DNA of 64,000 bases from positions 146,756 through 210,755 of the forward strand of contig DWWS01000013.1 in assembly GCA_019119595.1 (NCBI GenBank), in the 5' to 3' direction. Made by a program: the position numbers and the translations under genes. Below the pieces are notes generated by a model, which worked only from the letters and a program-made list of their open reading frames with translations, was not told the DNA's origin and searched no databases. Every line of letters begins with the position of its first letter. The first letter of the stretch is position 1. Below, in pieces: positions 50,146 to 59,095 of the stretch. Source of the stretch: Candidatus Eisenbergiella merdavium. Lineage in GTDB: Bacteria > Bacillota > Clostridia > Lachnospirales > Lachnospiraceae.

Positions 50146-51864
50146 ATGAAAAGATACTGGCATCATATCGTAAAAAGCACGGAGAAAACCGTGGAGGGTT
50201 ATCTGGCAGGCCGGGTGAAGGATGCCTCGCGCCTGGACTACGGCAGAATGAACAGCGAGATCGTGGAAGGAAAGCTGACCATCTATCTGCTGACGGACGC
50301 GGTATCCCTGTATTTCTGCAAGGAAAGCAGATATTACAAGGACGCAGCGCTTCTGGAGGCCGTAAAGACCGGGCTTGGCTTCATTGAAAAATGGCAGAGG
50401 GAGGACGGAAGCCTGGATTACCCCAGCTGTAATTTCTATTCCGCGCCGGATACTGCCTTCTGCTTCCGCAGGCTGTACGGCGCATGGTGCATCCTTGGAA
50501 AATACGGGCAGACGGAGGAGGAAAAGGAGCTGGAGAACAGATATCTGGTTCTGATGCTCCGCTGCATCCCCATCCTTCTCTACGGCGGCTTCCATACCCC
50601 GAACCACCGCTGGGCGGTGATGTCCGTGCTCTTCACGCTGGCGAATGTGGTGGAAGGCCAGGGCGAATCTGCGCTTTCCGTTCCCCGTTATCCGGAGGAG
50701 TATTTTACCCGGGAGCAGATCCCGACGACGGTTCAGGAGCTGGCCGCAAAGCTGAGGGAGCGCGCCGGTCAGTACCTTGCGGAAGGGATCGACGGGGATG
50801 AGGACGGCGAGTATGCGGAGCGCTCCACCGGAAACTACAACGGTGTGGTTGACAAATCCCTGATCTCCGCCTATGAGGCCACAGGCGACGAGGCGTTTTT
50901 GGGCTACGTGGAAAGAAACCTGGATATGATGCTCTATTATATCGACGGGGACGATACCATTTTTACCCAGAATTCCACCAGACAGGATCACGGGACGAAG
51001 CTCTACCCGGATAAATATTTTTACCTGTATACCTATATGGCGGCCAAAACCGGCAATCCCCTTTTTGACGCCGCCGCCCACAAGAGCATAAAGGATTGCA
51101 TGGACCGGGCCCAACCCGCGCCGGACTGCATGTATATCTTTATGATGTATGACTGGCTTCTGGACTACGAATTTAAGGGCTACGGCTACCTGAACGAATA
51201 CCGCCGGTTTTTCCGCGGCTCCCATGTGCTCCGGGTGAAAAAGGAAAGCTATGTCTACAGCGTGCTGAACAACAAGGCCTCCTTCCTTTTCCTGAAATTC
51301 GGCGACCTTCCCGTCGGCCTTCGGATCGGGGAAGCCTACTGCGACATCCGCAATTTTATCCCCAGATCCATTGAGCTGAAGAAGGACGGCTGCGTGCTGA
51401 AGGCGGAAGCGGGCGGCTGGTATTATCAGCCTTTTAAAGAGGATCAGGGAACCAGCGACTGGTGGGCCATGGATCATACGAAGCGGGATAAGATCTATAC
51501 CAGCACCGTGGCGATCACCGTCAATGTAAGCGAGCTGGAAAACGGGCTGGAGATCGGCGTGAAGGCCGAAGGGATGAGCGGCCTGCCGCTTCGCGTGGAG
51601 CTGGATGTTCCCGCCGGCGTCATTCTGGAAAACGACACCATGTGCCTGACCGCCGGGAAGGGAGAGAGCCTGATCCTGAGGGACGGCGACCTTCGGCTGC
51701 ACGACGGCGCGACAACGCTTGTAATCGGCCCCGGCTACGGCACCCATGCCTTCAAGGGACATTATTCGGGAGAGCAGCGCAATGAGGATGGCTACAGCAT
51801 CTTCCTCAACAATTATACGCCTTATGAACGTTCCTTCCGCATTGTGGACGGAACGGAAAAGTAA
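50146..51864 (+). CDS. Uncharacterised alpha/alpha-toroid-like protein, probable carbohydrate enzyme
   Basis: The 572-residue soluble protein has an N-terminal helical half with paired helices and aromatic clusters (SLDYPSCNFYSAPDTAFCFR, GGFHTPNHRWAVMSVL, ERSTGNYNGVVDKSLI) as in heparinase-type lyases and GH88/105-like toroids. A beta-sandwich C-terminal half (VLKAEAGGWYYQPF, ITVNVSELENGLEIGVKAEG) follows. Asn-His in TPNHRW and Tyr-Asn in GNYNG could be active-site residues. I do not recognise a named family. The region lies with HAD and another uncharacterised gene rather than a clear sugar locus, but GH42/GH43 genes are nearby in the window. Confidence 0.6.
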   Translation: MKRYWHHIVKSTEKTVEGYLAGRVKDASRLDYGRMNSEIVEGKLTIYLLTDAVSLYFCKESRYYKDAALLEAVKTGLGFIEKWQREDGSLDYPSCNFYSAPDTAFCFRRLYGAWCILGKYGQTEEEKELENRYLVLMLRCIPILLYGGFHTPNHRWAVMSVLFTLANVVEGQGESALSVPRYPEEYFTREQIPTTVQELAAKLRERAGQYLAEGIDGDEDGEYAERSTGNYNGVVDKSLISAYEATGDEAFLGYVERNLDMMLYYIDGDDTIFTQNSTRQDHGTKLYPDKYFYLYTYMAAKTGNPLFDAAAHKSIKDCMDRAQPAPDCMYIFMMYDWLLDYEFKGYGYLNEYRRFFRGSHVLRVKKESYVYSVLNNKASFLFLKFGDLPVGLRIGEAYCDIRNFIPRSIELKKDGCVLKAEAGGWYYQPFKEDQGTSDWWAMDHTKRDKIYTSTVAITVNVSELENGLEIGVKAEGMSGLPLRVELDVPAGVILENDTMCLTAGKGESLILRDGDLRLHDGATTLVIGPGYGTHAFKGHYSGEQRNEDGYSIFLNNYTPYERSFRIVDGTEK

Positions 51865-51990
51865 AAAACAGGAAGCGGCGTCCCTGGCGGATGTATAGCC
51901 TGACTCACCGGGTCTGATCCGCCGGGCCGCCGGAAGCTTTCGCAGATGATCCCGATGGGAAAATAGGATTTGGGAAAGGAGAATTCGCGC

Positions 51991-52710
51991 ATGGATACGC
52001 AGAGAGCGCTTGCAGAACGATATCTTCCGATTTTTATGCTGGATGAAAAAGAGCCCTTCGCCATGAAGGCCATTGGCTATACGGTTTTTACCTGCGACCT
52101 GCGCAGCGATTCCTTCCCGAAGCGCGTAATCAGCGCGGACTGGGAGAGGACGGCGTGCGTGATCGAATATGAGCTCTGGTTCGACTATGACATCCAGCAT
52201 CTCTATGAGCTGGAGCATGTGTGGGTCTACGTGGCAAAGGATGGTTCCGTAGAAAAGGTGGAGGGAAGCTTCCACGGAAAATATCTGAATCAGGTGGATC
52301 TGGATACGGGAATCGTGCCGCTTGATGAGAGCGGACGGATATGTCTGTACCTGCAGCCCGGCAAGCACGCCATCCTTCCCGATCCCCGCCTGGTGCGCCT
52401 GGTTCCCCAGTGGCGGGCAAGCTGTGCGCAACTTGCCGGGGCGGACGGGGTGCCGCTCCCGGAGATGTTCCAGGACAGGATGGCGGTTCCGGATGAGAGG
52501 ACTCAGGAGCTGGTGCACCGTTACATCAGAAAGCGCTTCTCCTTTGAGCCGTCTCTGCGCTTTCGGCCCTTTTTTCCGGAAAGATCGCTTCCGGAGAAAG
52601 AGCTGCTCCTTCCCTGGGAAAAGCTGAAGGAAAGCGTGCCGGGACGGCTGGAAGCAGAGCTTGCCAGAATACGGGAGGAGGAAGAGGATGCTGAGGGGGT
52701 ATCTTCCTGA
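51991..52710 (+). CDS. Uncharacterised protein resembling Vps62/DUF946
   Basis: The 239-residue protein starts MDTQRALAERYLPIFMLDEK. Its core, VIEYELWFDYDIQHLYELEH, WVYVAKDGSVEKVEGSFHGK and RICLYLQPGKHA, resembles the Vps62/plant DUF946 fold (a beta-rich domain with conserved W, Y and H). A helical, Glu-rich C-terminal end follows. AAAGGAG lies before the ATG at 51991. It follows the previous gene by 126 nt; the GGCGGAT/ATCCGCC pair between them could be a hairpin. The function is not known. Confidence 0.55.
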   Translation: MDTQRALAERYLPIFMLDEKEPFAMKAIGYTVFTCDLRSDSFPKRVISADWERTACVIEYELWFDYDIQHLYELEHVWVYVAKDGSVEKVEGSFHGKYLNQVDLDTGIVPLDESGRICLYLQPGKHAILPDPRLVRLVPQWRASCAQLAGADGVPLPEMFQDRMAVPDERTQELVHRYIRKRFSFEPSLRFRPFFPERSLPEKELLLPWEKLKESVPGRLEAELARIREEEEDAEGVSS

Positions 52711-52809
52711 ATTTAAAATAGAAATCTTCTGCGTGCTGTTTTTTTCTGCTTTTGCGTCCCTGCCCGGTCTGAGCCGGATTCTGCACAAATTTTGTGCGAT
52801 CCTTATTCT

Positions 52810-53184
52810 TTATCTGCCCAGCAGCTTTGCCGCCCTGTCATATTCCTCCACGGACGCGCCGATCCCCTCGCAGGCGGTCTTCAGATCCACATGGAAGCTT
52901 TTCATCGCGGCCTCCGCGCTTTTTACCAGACGCGCCGCGTCTCCCAAAAGACTGCCCTCCTTTCGGCCCTCCTTCCTGCCGGCTTTCCTTCCCTCCGCTC
53001 TTCCGGCCTTTCTTCCTTTCCGCAGAGCCTGTTCTTCAATCGCTTCGCTCAGATTACACATTTCCTTCAGCTCCTTTCTGATCGTCGTTTCCAGCTCCAT
53101 TCCATAGACGCCGGAAAGGATCCGTTCCACATGTTCATCATACTGTGTCTTCGCTCCGGCGGCCTCCAAGGCCTCATAAAGCAT
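52810..53184 (-). pseudogene. Internally deleted derivative of the Rpn-type nuclease gene
   Basis: The frame joins the first 17 residues after KQKT of the full gene at 57959 (MLYEALEAAGAKTQYDEHV) directly to its C-terminal part (ERILSGVYGMELETTIRKEL to the end EEYDRAAKLL). About 230 residues, including the entire catalytic core, are missing. The original start ATG is changed to ATA (at about 53199), leaving the next ATG at 53184. The promoter and about 170 bp of leader are retained upstream. The repeated Arg/Gly/Lys stretch is shorter than in the full copy. Confidence 0.8.
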
Positions 53185-53377
53185 GGTTTTCTGTTTTATT
53201 TTCCTCCTTCTGTATACAGGACGGGAATGAAAACAGAATGCAGCACATCTTTCCTGTTCCTGCCTGTATTCGATATGAAATGGGTGTCTGGCAGAAACTG
53301 CCGAAAGAATGTGCTGACGCACAATTTGAGATGGGACAGGGGCGGTTTGAGAATACCGTCCCATGTATCATGATCTG

Positions 53378-53406
53378 ATTATAGAGATGAGCGGATTTCC
53401 TGTCAA
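53378..53406 (-). promoter_or_regulatory. Consensus promoter of the deleted Rpn-type copy
   Basis: Reverse strand TTGACA (53406-53401), 17 nt, TATAAT (53383-53378). The same promoter with a nearly identical spacer precedes the full copy. Confidence 0.8.
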
Positions 53407-53524
53407 TATGAAAATCAGGCTCAGGGCGGGGAGCCGTAACAATTCAGTCTTTGACCAAACTGTTACGACAGCCCGTTTATGATTGACTCAGTTTTAGATG
53501 AGACACAGGCAGAGACCAGCAGGC

Positions 53525-55261
53525 CTATGGAAGCCGGGACAGACGCCCGTTTTCATCCAGCCGAAGGACGAAGCTGCAGGAGGCGTTTAAGCGCTCTTTA
53601 TGCGAGATCAGGAAAATGATCTTTCCCTTTGCCGCTTCCCTGCGCAGGGTATCCAGGATTCTGTCCTCTGAGGCTTCATCCAGAGCGCTGGTGGATTCGT
53701 CAAGAATGAGCACGCTTTTGTCGGAAAGAAAAGCGCGGGCCAGAGCGATCCGCTGTTTCTGGCCGCCGGAAAGATTTCTTCCGTTTTCCAGCAGAATGGA
53801 AGAGTAGCCGTCCTCTCTGGATTCTATAAAGGAGGCGGCATCGGCAAGGCGGGCGGCACGCAGAATATCCGTTGTAGTCTGTTCCATGGGGGCTGCTCCG
53901 CCCAGTATATTTTCTCTGATGGACATATGGAACAGATGAGGAAACTGCGGCACATAGGCGGTAAAACGGCTGACGGCTTCCCGGGAAAGCAGAGAGGCGG
54001 CAAGGCCGTCATAAAGGATTTCTCCCCCGGTGGGAGAACGAAGACCGGCAAGAAGTCTTCCCAGGGTGCTTTTCCCCGCTCCGGAGGGCCCGGTGATGGC
54101 AACGATGTCGCCGCTTTCAGCAGTAAAGCTCACATCCCTCAGAACCGGCTCGGTGTCCGGTCCATAGCGGAAGTTCAGATGGCGGCATTCGATCCGGGAA
54201 ATGGTCTGGGGAAATGACCTCCTGGAACAGCCTTCCTCCTGCGGAATACGTTCAGGGGCAAGAAGATCCAGAATATCGTAAATTCGCTCCAAGCTGACCG
54301 CATATCTGTTAAGAGAGGAGAAGAAATCCTTCAGATTGCTGAACATATAGGAAATGCCGTCCTGTACGGTCAGAAAGGCCATAACTGTGCCAAGATCGAC
54401 AATACCGTAAAAATATAGGACACATCCGGCGGCAAGCGCGCCGAGCAGGTTGACGGAGCCGGTCAGTTCGCTTACCGCGTTCATCAGAGCGATGCGATCC
54501 TCCTGTTTCGCTCTGCTTCGTGCGATCTCTCTGTGAATGCCGGAGTATTTTTGATACATGACAGAACGGAGCGAAAGCATCCGGACACTTTTCAGACAGT
54601 TCAGCAGGGAAAGGAACAATCCGGTGCCTTTGGCGCGATCTGCCTGGATTTTTTCACCAAGCTCTCTGATCCTTCCGGAGAGTCTGCCCAGGCAGAGAAT
54701 TTCAAGCACGGCGAGGATCAGAATGATGAAGGCGAGCTGCCAGCAGAGAAGAAGCATGAGCAGGATGGAGCCGCCTCCGTAGAAGACCCCCAGGAAAAAA
54801 CGGTGGAGCGACCAGGAATACAGTTCGCCGATACTGTCCATATCCTGATTCATCCTTGCGATCAGATCTCCGTTTTTAAAGCCTTCCCGGTCTTCCGGCG
54901 TAAGGAGCATAAGCTTTTCGGCAAAACGCCTTTTCAGGCGCGCCATAAAGAGCGCAGTCTGCTGTTCTTTCTGATATTCTGCTATGGAGTTCAGGAAAAA
55001 AGTGAGGAGGAACACAAGGACACAGTAGAAAACAACCTCTTTCATATAGGAAGGATTTTCAAATTCCACCGCGTTGACCAGGCGCTTTTCTGCCAGACTC
55101 ATGAAAATCTGAGCCAGGGGGAAGGCTGCCGAATCCCAGAGAAGGGCGGTAAAATAGCGCAGCAGGCTCCTGCGGCCAAAAAAGCGGTCATGAGGGGCTG
55201 TCCCGGTTGATATCGCCTCTCCCGGCACTTTGAAAAGTAAGGAAAACAGTCTTCGGTTCAT
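53525..55261 (-). CDS. ABC exporter subunit (fused membrane and ATPase domains)
   Basis: This 578-residue half-transporter has six transmembrane helices in the first 310 residues, then an ATPase domain with Walker A GPSGAGKST, signature LSGGQKQRI, Walker B VLILDESTSALDE and the H-loop ISHKE. The ATG at 55261 has AAGGGAGG upstream. It follows a second half-transporter by 29 nt, so they most likely form a heterodimeric peptide, lipid or drug exporter. No substrate peptide gene is visible. Confidence 0.9.
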   Translation of the reverse strand: MNRRLFSLLFKVPGEAISTGTAPHDRFFGRRSLLRYFTALLWDSAAFPLAQIFMSLAEKRLVNAVEFENPSYMKEVVFYCVLVFLLTFFLNSIAEYQKEQQTALFMARLKRRFAEKLMLLTPEDREGFKNGDLIARMNQDMDSIGELYSWSLHRFFLGVFYGGGSILLMLLLCWQLAFIILILAVLEILCLGRLSGRIRELGEKIQADRAKGTGLFLSLLNCLKSVRMLSLRSVMYQKYSGIHREIARSRAKQEDRIALMNAVSELTGSVNLLGALAAGCVLYFYGIVDLGTVMAFLTVQDGISYMFSNLKDFFSSLNRYAVSLERIYDILDLLAPERIPQEEGCSRRSFPQTISRIECRHLNFRYGPDTEPVLRDVSFTAESGDIVAITGPSGAGKSTLGRLLAGLRSPTGGEILYDGLAASLLSREAVSRFTAYVPQFPHLFHMSIRENILGGAAPMEQTTTDILRAARLADAASFIESREDGYSSILLENGRNLSGGQKQRIALARAFLSDKSVLILDESTSALDEASEDRILDTLRREAAKGKIIFLISHKERLNASCSFVLRLDENGRLSRLP

Positions 55262-55289
55262 CGGATCCTCCCTTCTGGAATGGCATCGG

Positions 55290-56921
55290 TTATCTGGAAA
55301 GCTGCAGCACCCTGTCACAGGCCCGGAGCAGGGCGGGGCGGTGGGATATGATGAGAACGGTTTTTCCCGCCTGCCGCAGCGTATGGATGCTTTCTATGAG
55401 GAGCCGTTCCATTTCCTCATCCAGTGAGGCGGAGGGCTCGTCAAAAAGATAGAGCAGTGCGTCCTGGAGAAAGGCTCTTGCCAGATTCAGCCGCTGGTAC
55501 TGGCCGCCTGACCATTCCGCTCCGTTCGCCTGCAGCATGGTATCGTATTGTTTTGGAAGTTGACGGATGAAGCCGTCCAGACCGGACAGCCGTGCGGCTG
55601 CTTCGATTTCCGAAAGGGTCGCCCCTGGCCGGGAAAAACTGATGTTTTCCCTGACCGTTCCCGGAAAGATCTGATTTTCCTGAAATACGCAGGAAATCTG
55701 TTTTCTGAGCTCCGAAAGATTCCATTGGGAAACGGATCTTCCGAATAACAGCAGACTGCCGGACGGAGGCTCACAGAAGCCGCAGAGCAGGCGGAGAAGG
55801 GTGGTCTTTCCCACACCGCTTTCTCCGGCGATCCCGATGCACTCACCGGATGAAACCTGCAGAGAGAGTCCCTCAGGGATCCCGGGAAGGGGCAGATTCC
55901 GGCAGACGATCGGCAAGCTGGCGTCGAGAAGGCCGCAGGCCCCGTCCGTTCGTTCCTCTGGCAGGAGAAACAGCTCGTCCAGACGCCTCATAGATTTTTC
56001 CGTTTCCCGAAGCTCATTCAACGAGCTGAACAGGTCGACGACGGGAGCGTTGATCTGCCCGATGAGCTGCGTATAGGCAAAAAGAAGGGAAACGGAAATC
56101 TGACCGTGGAGCGCCAGAACCCCGCCGAGCAGAAAGGCGAGGATACCCGGCACATAGGTAACGGACATGATCAGGGAAAGGGAAAGACAGCTGTTCCGGA
56201 AATAGCTTTTCTGGTTGAACAGAAGTGAGCGGAGGAGACGTTCCAGCTTTTGCAGCATCACTTCTGTCATCTGATCGGAAAAAATGGTTTCCGCTCCGTT
56301 GACAATGTCGCAGGAAACGTCCGTATATCCGGTTTGAATCTCCCGCCTCTTTTCGTAAATCCTTCCTGCCCGTTTAGAGAAGCCGTTCAGAATAAGCGCA
56401 AAGAAAGGAACCGGGAAAAAGACGCCGAGACTGAGGAGAGGGCTGTAATGGAACAGATAGAGGAAGCCGCAGACGGACAGGAGCGGATTTAGAAGCAGGG
56501 TCAGCGTTCCGGAGCGGAAAAAGCCGGAAATCTTGTCAATATCTCCGTCATACCGGCTGAGCAGCTCTCCGCCGGAAAGCTTTTCCAGACGATCCGGCCA
56601 TGCCTGGAGAATGTGGCGGAGCAGATGATCGCGGAGAATGCAGCCCGCTTTGGTCTCAAGACGGCCGGAAACGGTCGCGGAAAGTCCGCTGCGCAGCAGA
56701 GTGGCGAGACTTGTGGACGCAAACAAAAGAAAAGCCATACCCGAGCGGGAACGGTTATCGCTCAGAACCGCGTCAATGAGCTGCTGGACCGCGTTGACCT
56801 GAAGAAGGCTGAGCGCGACGGATACGGGGGACAGCAGCAGAAGAAGCAGAAAATGGAACCGAAGCTGCTTTAGATATCTGCCGACCCATTTCAGAACATA
56901 AAGGAAAGAACCTGATTTCAT
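55290..56921 (-). CDS. ABC exporter subunit, partner of the preceding half-transporter
   Basis: This 543-residue half-transporter has a six-helix domain followed by an ATPase with Walker A GESGVGKTT, a WSGGQYQRL variant signature and YLFDEPSASLDEE as Walker B. The Leu to Trp change in the signature, with an intact catalytic Glu, fits an asymmetric heterodimer in which one ATP site may be weaker. GCAGGGAG precedes the ATG. Transcription starts upstream near 57011. Confidence 0.9.
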   Translation of the reverse strand: MKSGSFLYVLKWVGRYLKQLRFHFLLLLLLSPVSVALSLLQVNAVQQLIDAVLSDNRSRSGMAFLLFASTSLATLLRSGLSATVSGRLETKAGCILRDHLLRHILQAWPDRLEKLSGGELLSRYDGDIDKISGFFRSGTLTLLLNPLLSVCGFLYLFHYSPLLSLGVFFPVPFFALILNGFSKRAGRIYEKRREIQTGYTDVSCDIVNGAETIFSDQMTEVMLQKLERLLRSLLFNQKSYFRNSCLSLSLIMSVTYVPGILAFLLGGVLALHGQISVSLLFAYTQLIGQINAPVVDLFSSLNELRETEKSMRRLDELFLLPEERTDGACGLLDASLPIVCRNLPLPGIPEGLSLQVSSGECIGIAGESGVGKTTLLRLLCGFCEPPSGSLLLFGRSVSQWNLSELRKQISCVFQENQIFPGTVRENISFSRPGATLSEIEAAARLSGLDGFIRQLPKQYDTMLQANGAEWSGGQYQRLNLARAFLQDALLYLFDEPSASLDEEMERLLIESIHTLRQAGKTVLIISHRPALLRACDRVLQLSR

Positions 56922-57010
56922 GTAAATTTCTCCCTGCCTGATAAAATGATTGAACGAAAAGCTGCTTTCAGTATGAACGAAGCGGAAAAAGGAGACAAGA
57001 ACAGGGAATG

Positions 57011-57041
57011 ATTATAAAAAAAGAGGAACCCGCCGTGTAAA
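57011..57041 (-). promoter_or_regulatory. Candidate promoter of the ABC exporter operon
   Basis: Reverse strand TTTACA (57041-57036) and TATAAT (57016-57011) are 19 nt apart, longer than optimal. Upstream (57045-57130) a GC-rich hairpin with TTTCTTTTTT may end the CD3324 transcript. Confidence 0.4.
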
Positions 57042-57135
57042 AATGAAAAAAGAAACGGCCGGCCTTTCGGGAGCTGATCTCTGGTGTCAGATCACCCGGC
57101 GGGCGGCCATTTCCGTATTCTGTCTTTCTGTAGAT

Positions 57136-57393
57136 TCAGCGATATACTATTTTTTTGATCGCACTGACGGAAAGATGATACTGCTCTGCAAGCTCAGAAA
57201 CCGGTGTGCCGTTTTGGTGCCGTTCCCGGATACTGCGATTCCGTTCCAGATAATAGCTCCGGGAACCGTTTCCCGTTCCCCAGTCCTTTCTGGGAGCGGC
57301 CTTTGGAATATACAGAAGCTTTCCTTCTGTATATTCCTGCACCTCCTGAAGAAGCTTTGCAGGCAGCAGCTCTGCTGCGTTTTGATATTTCAT
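57136..57393 (-). CDS. CD3324 family HTH-type protein
   Basis: The 85-residue protein has the CD3324 pattern: MKYQNAAELLPAKLLQEVQE, GKLLYIPK, a WG-G motif, and a C-terminal helix-turn-helix-like end (ISELAEQYHLS-like, here VSELAEQYHLSVSAIKKIVY). Members are small putative regulators in clostridia. It is preceded by a 31-codon leader ORF and a strong promoter about 230 nt upstream. No ribosome site of AGGAGG type is clear in front of this ATG, only GAGGCAGAAA, which may fit control by the leader. Confidence 0.78.
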   Translation of the reverse strand: MKYQNAAELLPAKLLQEVQEYTEGKLLYIPKAAPRKDWGTGNGSRSYYLERNRSIRERHQNGTPVSELAEQYHLSVSAIKKIVYR

Positions 57394-57527
57394 TTTCTGC
57401 CTCTTTTGCTTTTCGGTACTGCGGGAGAAATTTCCACAGCGCCATGTGCCCTGTGGCCGACAGTCTCTCGGTCGTCCGGGGCCCCGCCGGTATCAGCCGT
57501 GCGGAAGCGGCAGATCATACAGTGTAT

Positions 57528-57623
57528 TTACCCCATACAGACCCCTGTATGTCTGCCGTTCTGCATGGGGGAAGAGGACATGGCAAGTCCGTCTCTGAAT
57601 AAAAGATACTGTTTTCGTTTCAC
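57528..57623 (-). CDS. 31-residue leader peptide ORF upstream of the CD3324 gene
   Basis: The GTG at 57623 follows AAAGGAGGTGAGC at good spacing. The 31 codons encode a basic, Met-rich peptide beginning VKRKQYLLFRDG and ending HTGVCMG. In the mRNA the last codons (CATACAG) can pair either with the adjacent CTGTATG (57540-57534 on the minus strand) or with a second CTGTATG beyond the stop codon (57522-57516), giving two exclusive hairpins. This resembles leader-peptide attenuation. No function is known for the peptide. Confidence 0.5.
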   Translation of the reverse strand: MKRKQYLLFRDGLAMSSSPMQNGRHTGVCMG

Positions 57624-57647
57624 GCCGGGCTCACCTCCTTTTTCCCA

Positions 57648-57676
57648 ATTATACGGCTTGCCGCAGAGGCTGTCAA
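57648..57676 (-). promoter_or_regulatory. Consensus promoter of the leader/CD3324 unit
   Basis: Reverse strand TTGACA (57676-57671), 17 nt, TATAAT (57653-57648): perfect hexamers and spacing, 25 nt before the leader GTG. Confidence 0.85.
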
Positions 57677-57753
57677 CGCTATGACCTCCCGGAATCTGTG
57701 TCGCTTGCCTGCCGGTAAACTGTGCCCCTTTCCCACTGAACCGGATTTGCATA

Positions 57754-57782
57754 TTGACAGAAAATCCGCTCAGCCCTATAAT
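57754..57782 (+). promoter_or_regulatory. Consensus promoter of the full Rpn-type gene
   Basis: TTGACA (57754-57759), 17 nt, TATAAT (57777-57782). A leader of about 175 nt follows with a GAGGC/GCCTC hairpin (near 57797-57823) and the conserved CACATTCTTTCGGCAGTTTC segment shared with the deleted copy. Confidence 0.8.
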
Positions 57783-57958
57783 CAGATCATAACAAAGAGG
57801 CGGTTTTCTCAAATTGCCTCTGTCTGATCTCAAGCAGTGCGTCAGCACATTCTTTCGGCAGTTTCTGCCAGGTACCCACTCATATCGAATACAGGCAGGA
57901 ACAGGAAAGACGGACCACATTCTGTTTTTATTTCCGTCCTGTATACAGAAGGAGGAAA

Positions 57959-59065
57959 ATGAAACAGAAAACCATGCTTTATGAAACCCTGGAGAGTGCC
58001 GGGACAAAGGCACAGTACGATGAACATGTGAAACGGCTTCTTGGCTTCCGGCCGGTGATCTCCCAGATCCTGATCCGCACCATGACGGAATATGCAGGCC
58101 GGACGGCAAAGGAGGCCGCGGCCTGGATCGAACCGGAGGCGCTGTCTTTCGCGCGGGAGGGGGAAGCGGACGGCTCGGACAGGCCCCTTGTCGGAAAAAC
58201 GCAGGAGAGCCGGTGGCCGGGAGCGGGAAGCACCGTTTATGACCTGCGCTTTCAGGTGCAGGTGCCAAAGCAAAAGGTGCCAGGGCGGCAGGCGGCAAAA
58301 AGGCGTGCGTCAAAGCCGGACAAAGAAGGCTCCATTGTTCTTGTGAACCTGGAGGCCCAGAAGAAATTTTATCAGAAATACAGGCTTGTCACCCGTGGGA
58401 TCTTTTATGGGGCGAAGATGCTCTGCGAGCAGTACGGAAGGCAGTTTGGCCATTCCAACTACCAGAAGCTGAAGAAGGTATACAGCATCTGGATCTGCAT
58501 GAACGCGCCCAACTATATCGGAAACGCGATGGTGGAGTACAGGCTGGCGAAGCACGACCGGATCGGAAGCGTGCCGGAGCAGGAGAAAAATTACGACAAG
58601 CTGTCGGTGATCCTCATCTGCCTGAATACGAAGAAAGGGCTGGGAGAAGAGGGAGGCATCCACCATTTTTTGAACGTGCTGCTGTCGCCTTCCATGGACA
58701 TGGCTGAAAAGGAAAGGATCCTTTCCGGCGTGTACGGGATGGAACTGGAAACGACGATCAGAAAGGAGCTGAAGGAAATGTGTAATCTGAGCGAAGCCAT
58801 AGAGGAACAGGCTCTGCAGAGAGGCAGAAGGGCCGGAAGAGAGGAAGGCAGAAAAGCTGGCAGGCAGGAGGGCCGAAGAGAAGGCAGAAAAGAAGGCAGA
58901 AAAGAAGGCCGAAGAGAGGGCAGCCTTTTGGGAGACGCGGCGCGGCTGGTAAAAAGCGCTGAGGCCGCGATGAAAAGCTTCCATGTGGATTTGAAGACCG
59001 CCTGTGAGGGAATCGGCGCGTCCGTGGAGGAATATGACAGGGCGGCGAAGCTTTTGAGGGGGTGA
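57959..59065 (+). CDS. Rpn family recombination-promoting nuclease / putative transposase (PD-(D/E)XK)
   Basis: The 368-residue protein begins MKQKTMLYETLESAGTKAQY. It has the nuclease core Asp in STVYDLRFQV and Glu-Gln in VNLEAQKKFYQKYRLV, followed by RGIFYGAKMLCEQYG and a C-terminal Rpn-like region. A basic low-complexity block (EGRKAGRQEGRREGRKEG and more) precedes the final conserved helices. These proteins nick or cut DNA and raise recombination; many act as putative transposases in gut Clostridia. About 70 residues near the N-terminus (EPEALSFAREGEADGSDR and flanks) look like an insertion. AAGGAGG lies before the ATG. It is the parent form of two deleted copies nearby. Confidence 0.82.
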   Translation: MKQKTMLYETLESAGTKAQYDEHVKRLLGFRPVISQILIRTMTEYAGRTAKEAAAWIEPEALSFAREGEADGSDRPLVGKTQESRWPGAGSTVYDLRFQVQVPKQKVPGRQAAKRRASKPDKEGSIVLVNLEAQKKFYQKYRLVTRGIFYGAKMLCEQYGRQFGHSNYQKLKKVYSIWICMNAPNYIGNAMVEYRLAKHDRIGSVPEQEKNYDKLSVILICLNTKKGLGEEGGIHHFLNVLLSPSMDMAEKERILSGVYGMELETTIRKELKEMCNLSEAIEEQALQRGRRAGREEGRKAGRQEGRREGRKEGRKEGRREGSLLGDAARLVKSAEAAMKSFHVDLKTACEGIGASVEEYDRAAKLLRG

Positions 59066-59095
59066 AGCTTGTTCGGGGCTGTTTTCATGCCTGCG

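Noticed and set aside
49831-52788. 985-codon open frame on the minus strand across the HAD, toroid-like and Vps62-like genes
   Set aside because: It covers three forward genes that have ribosome sites and coherent protein features. The antisense product has no recognisable domain and is an effect of high GC.
57797-57958. Rpn leader as a known riboswitch
   Set aside because: The conserved leader has a hairpin, but I could not match any described riboswitch core (no purine, TPP, SAM or T-box motif).
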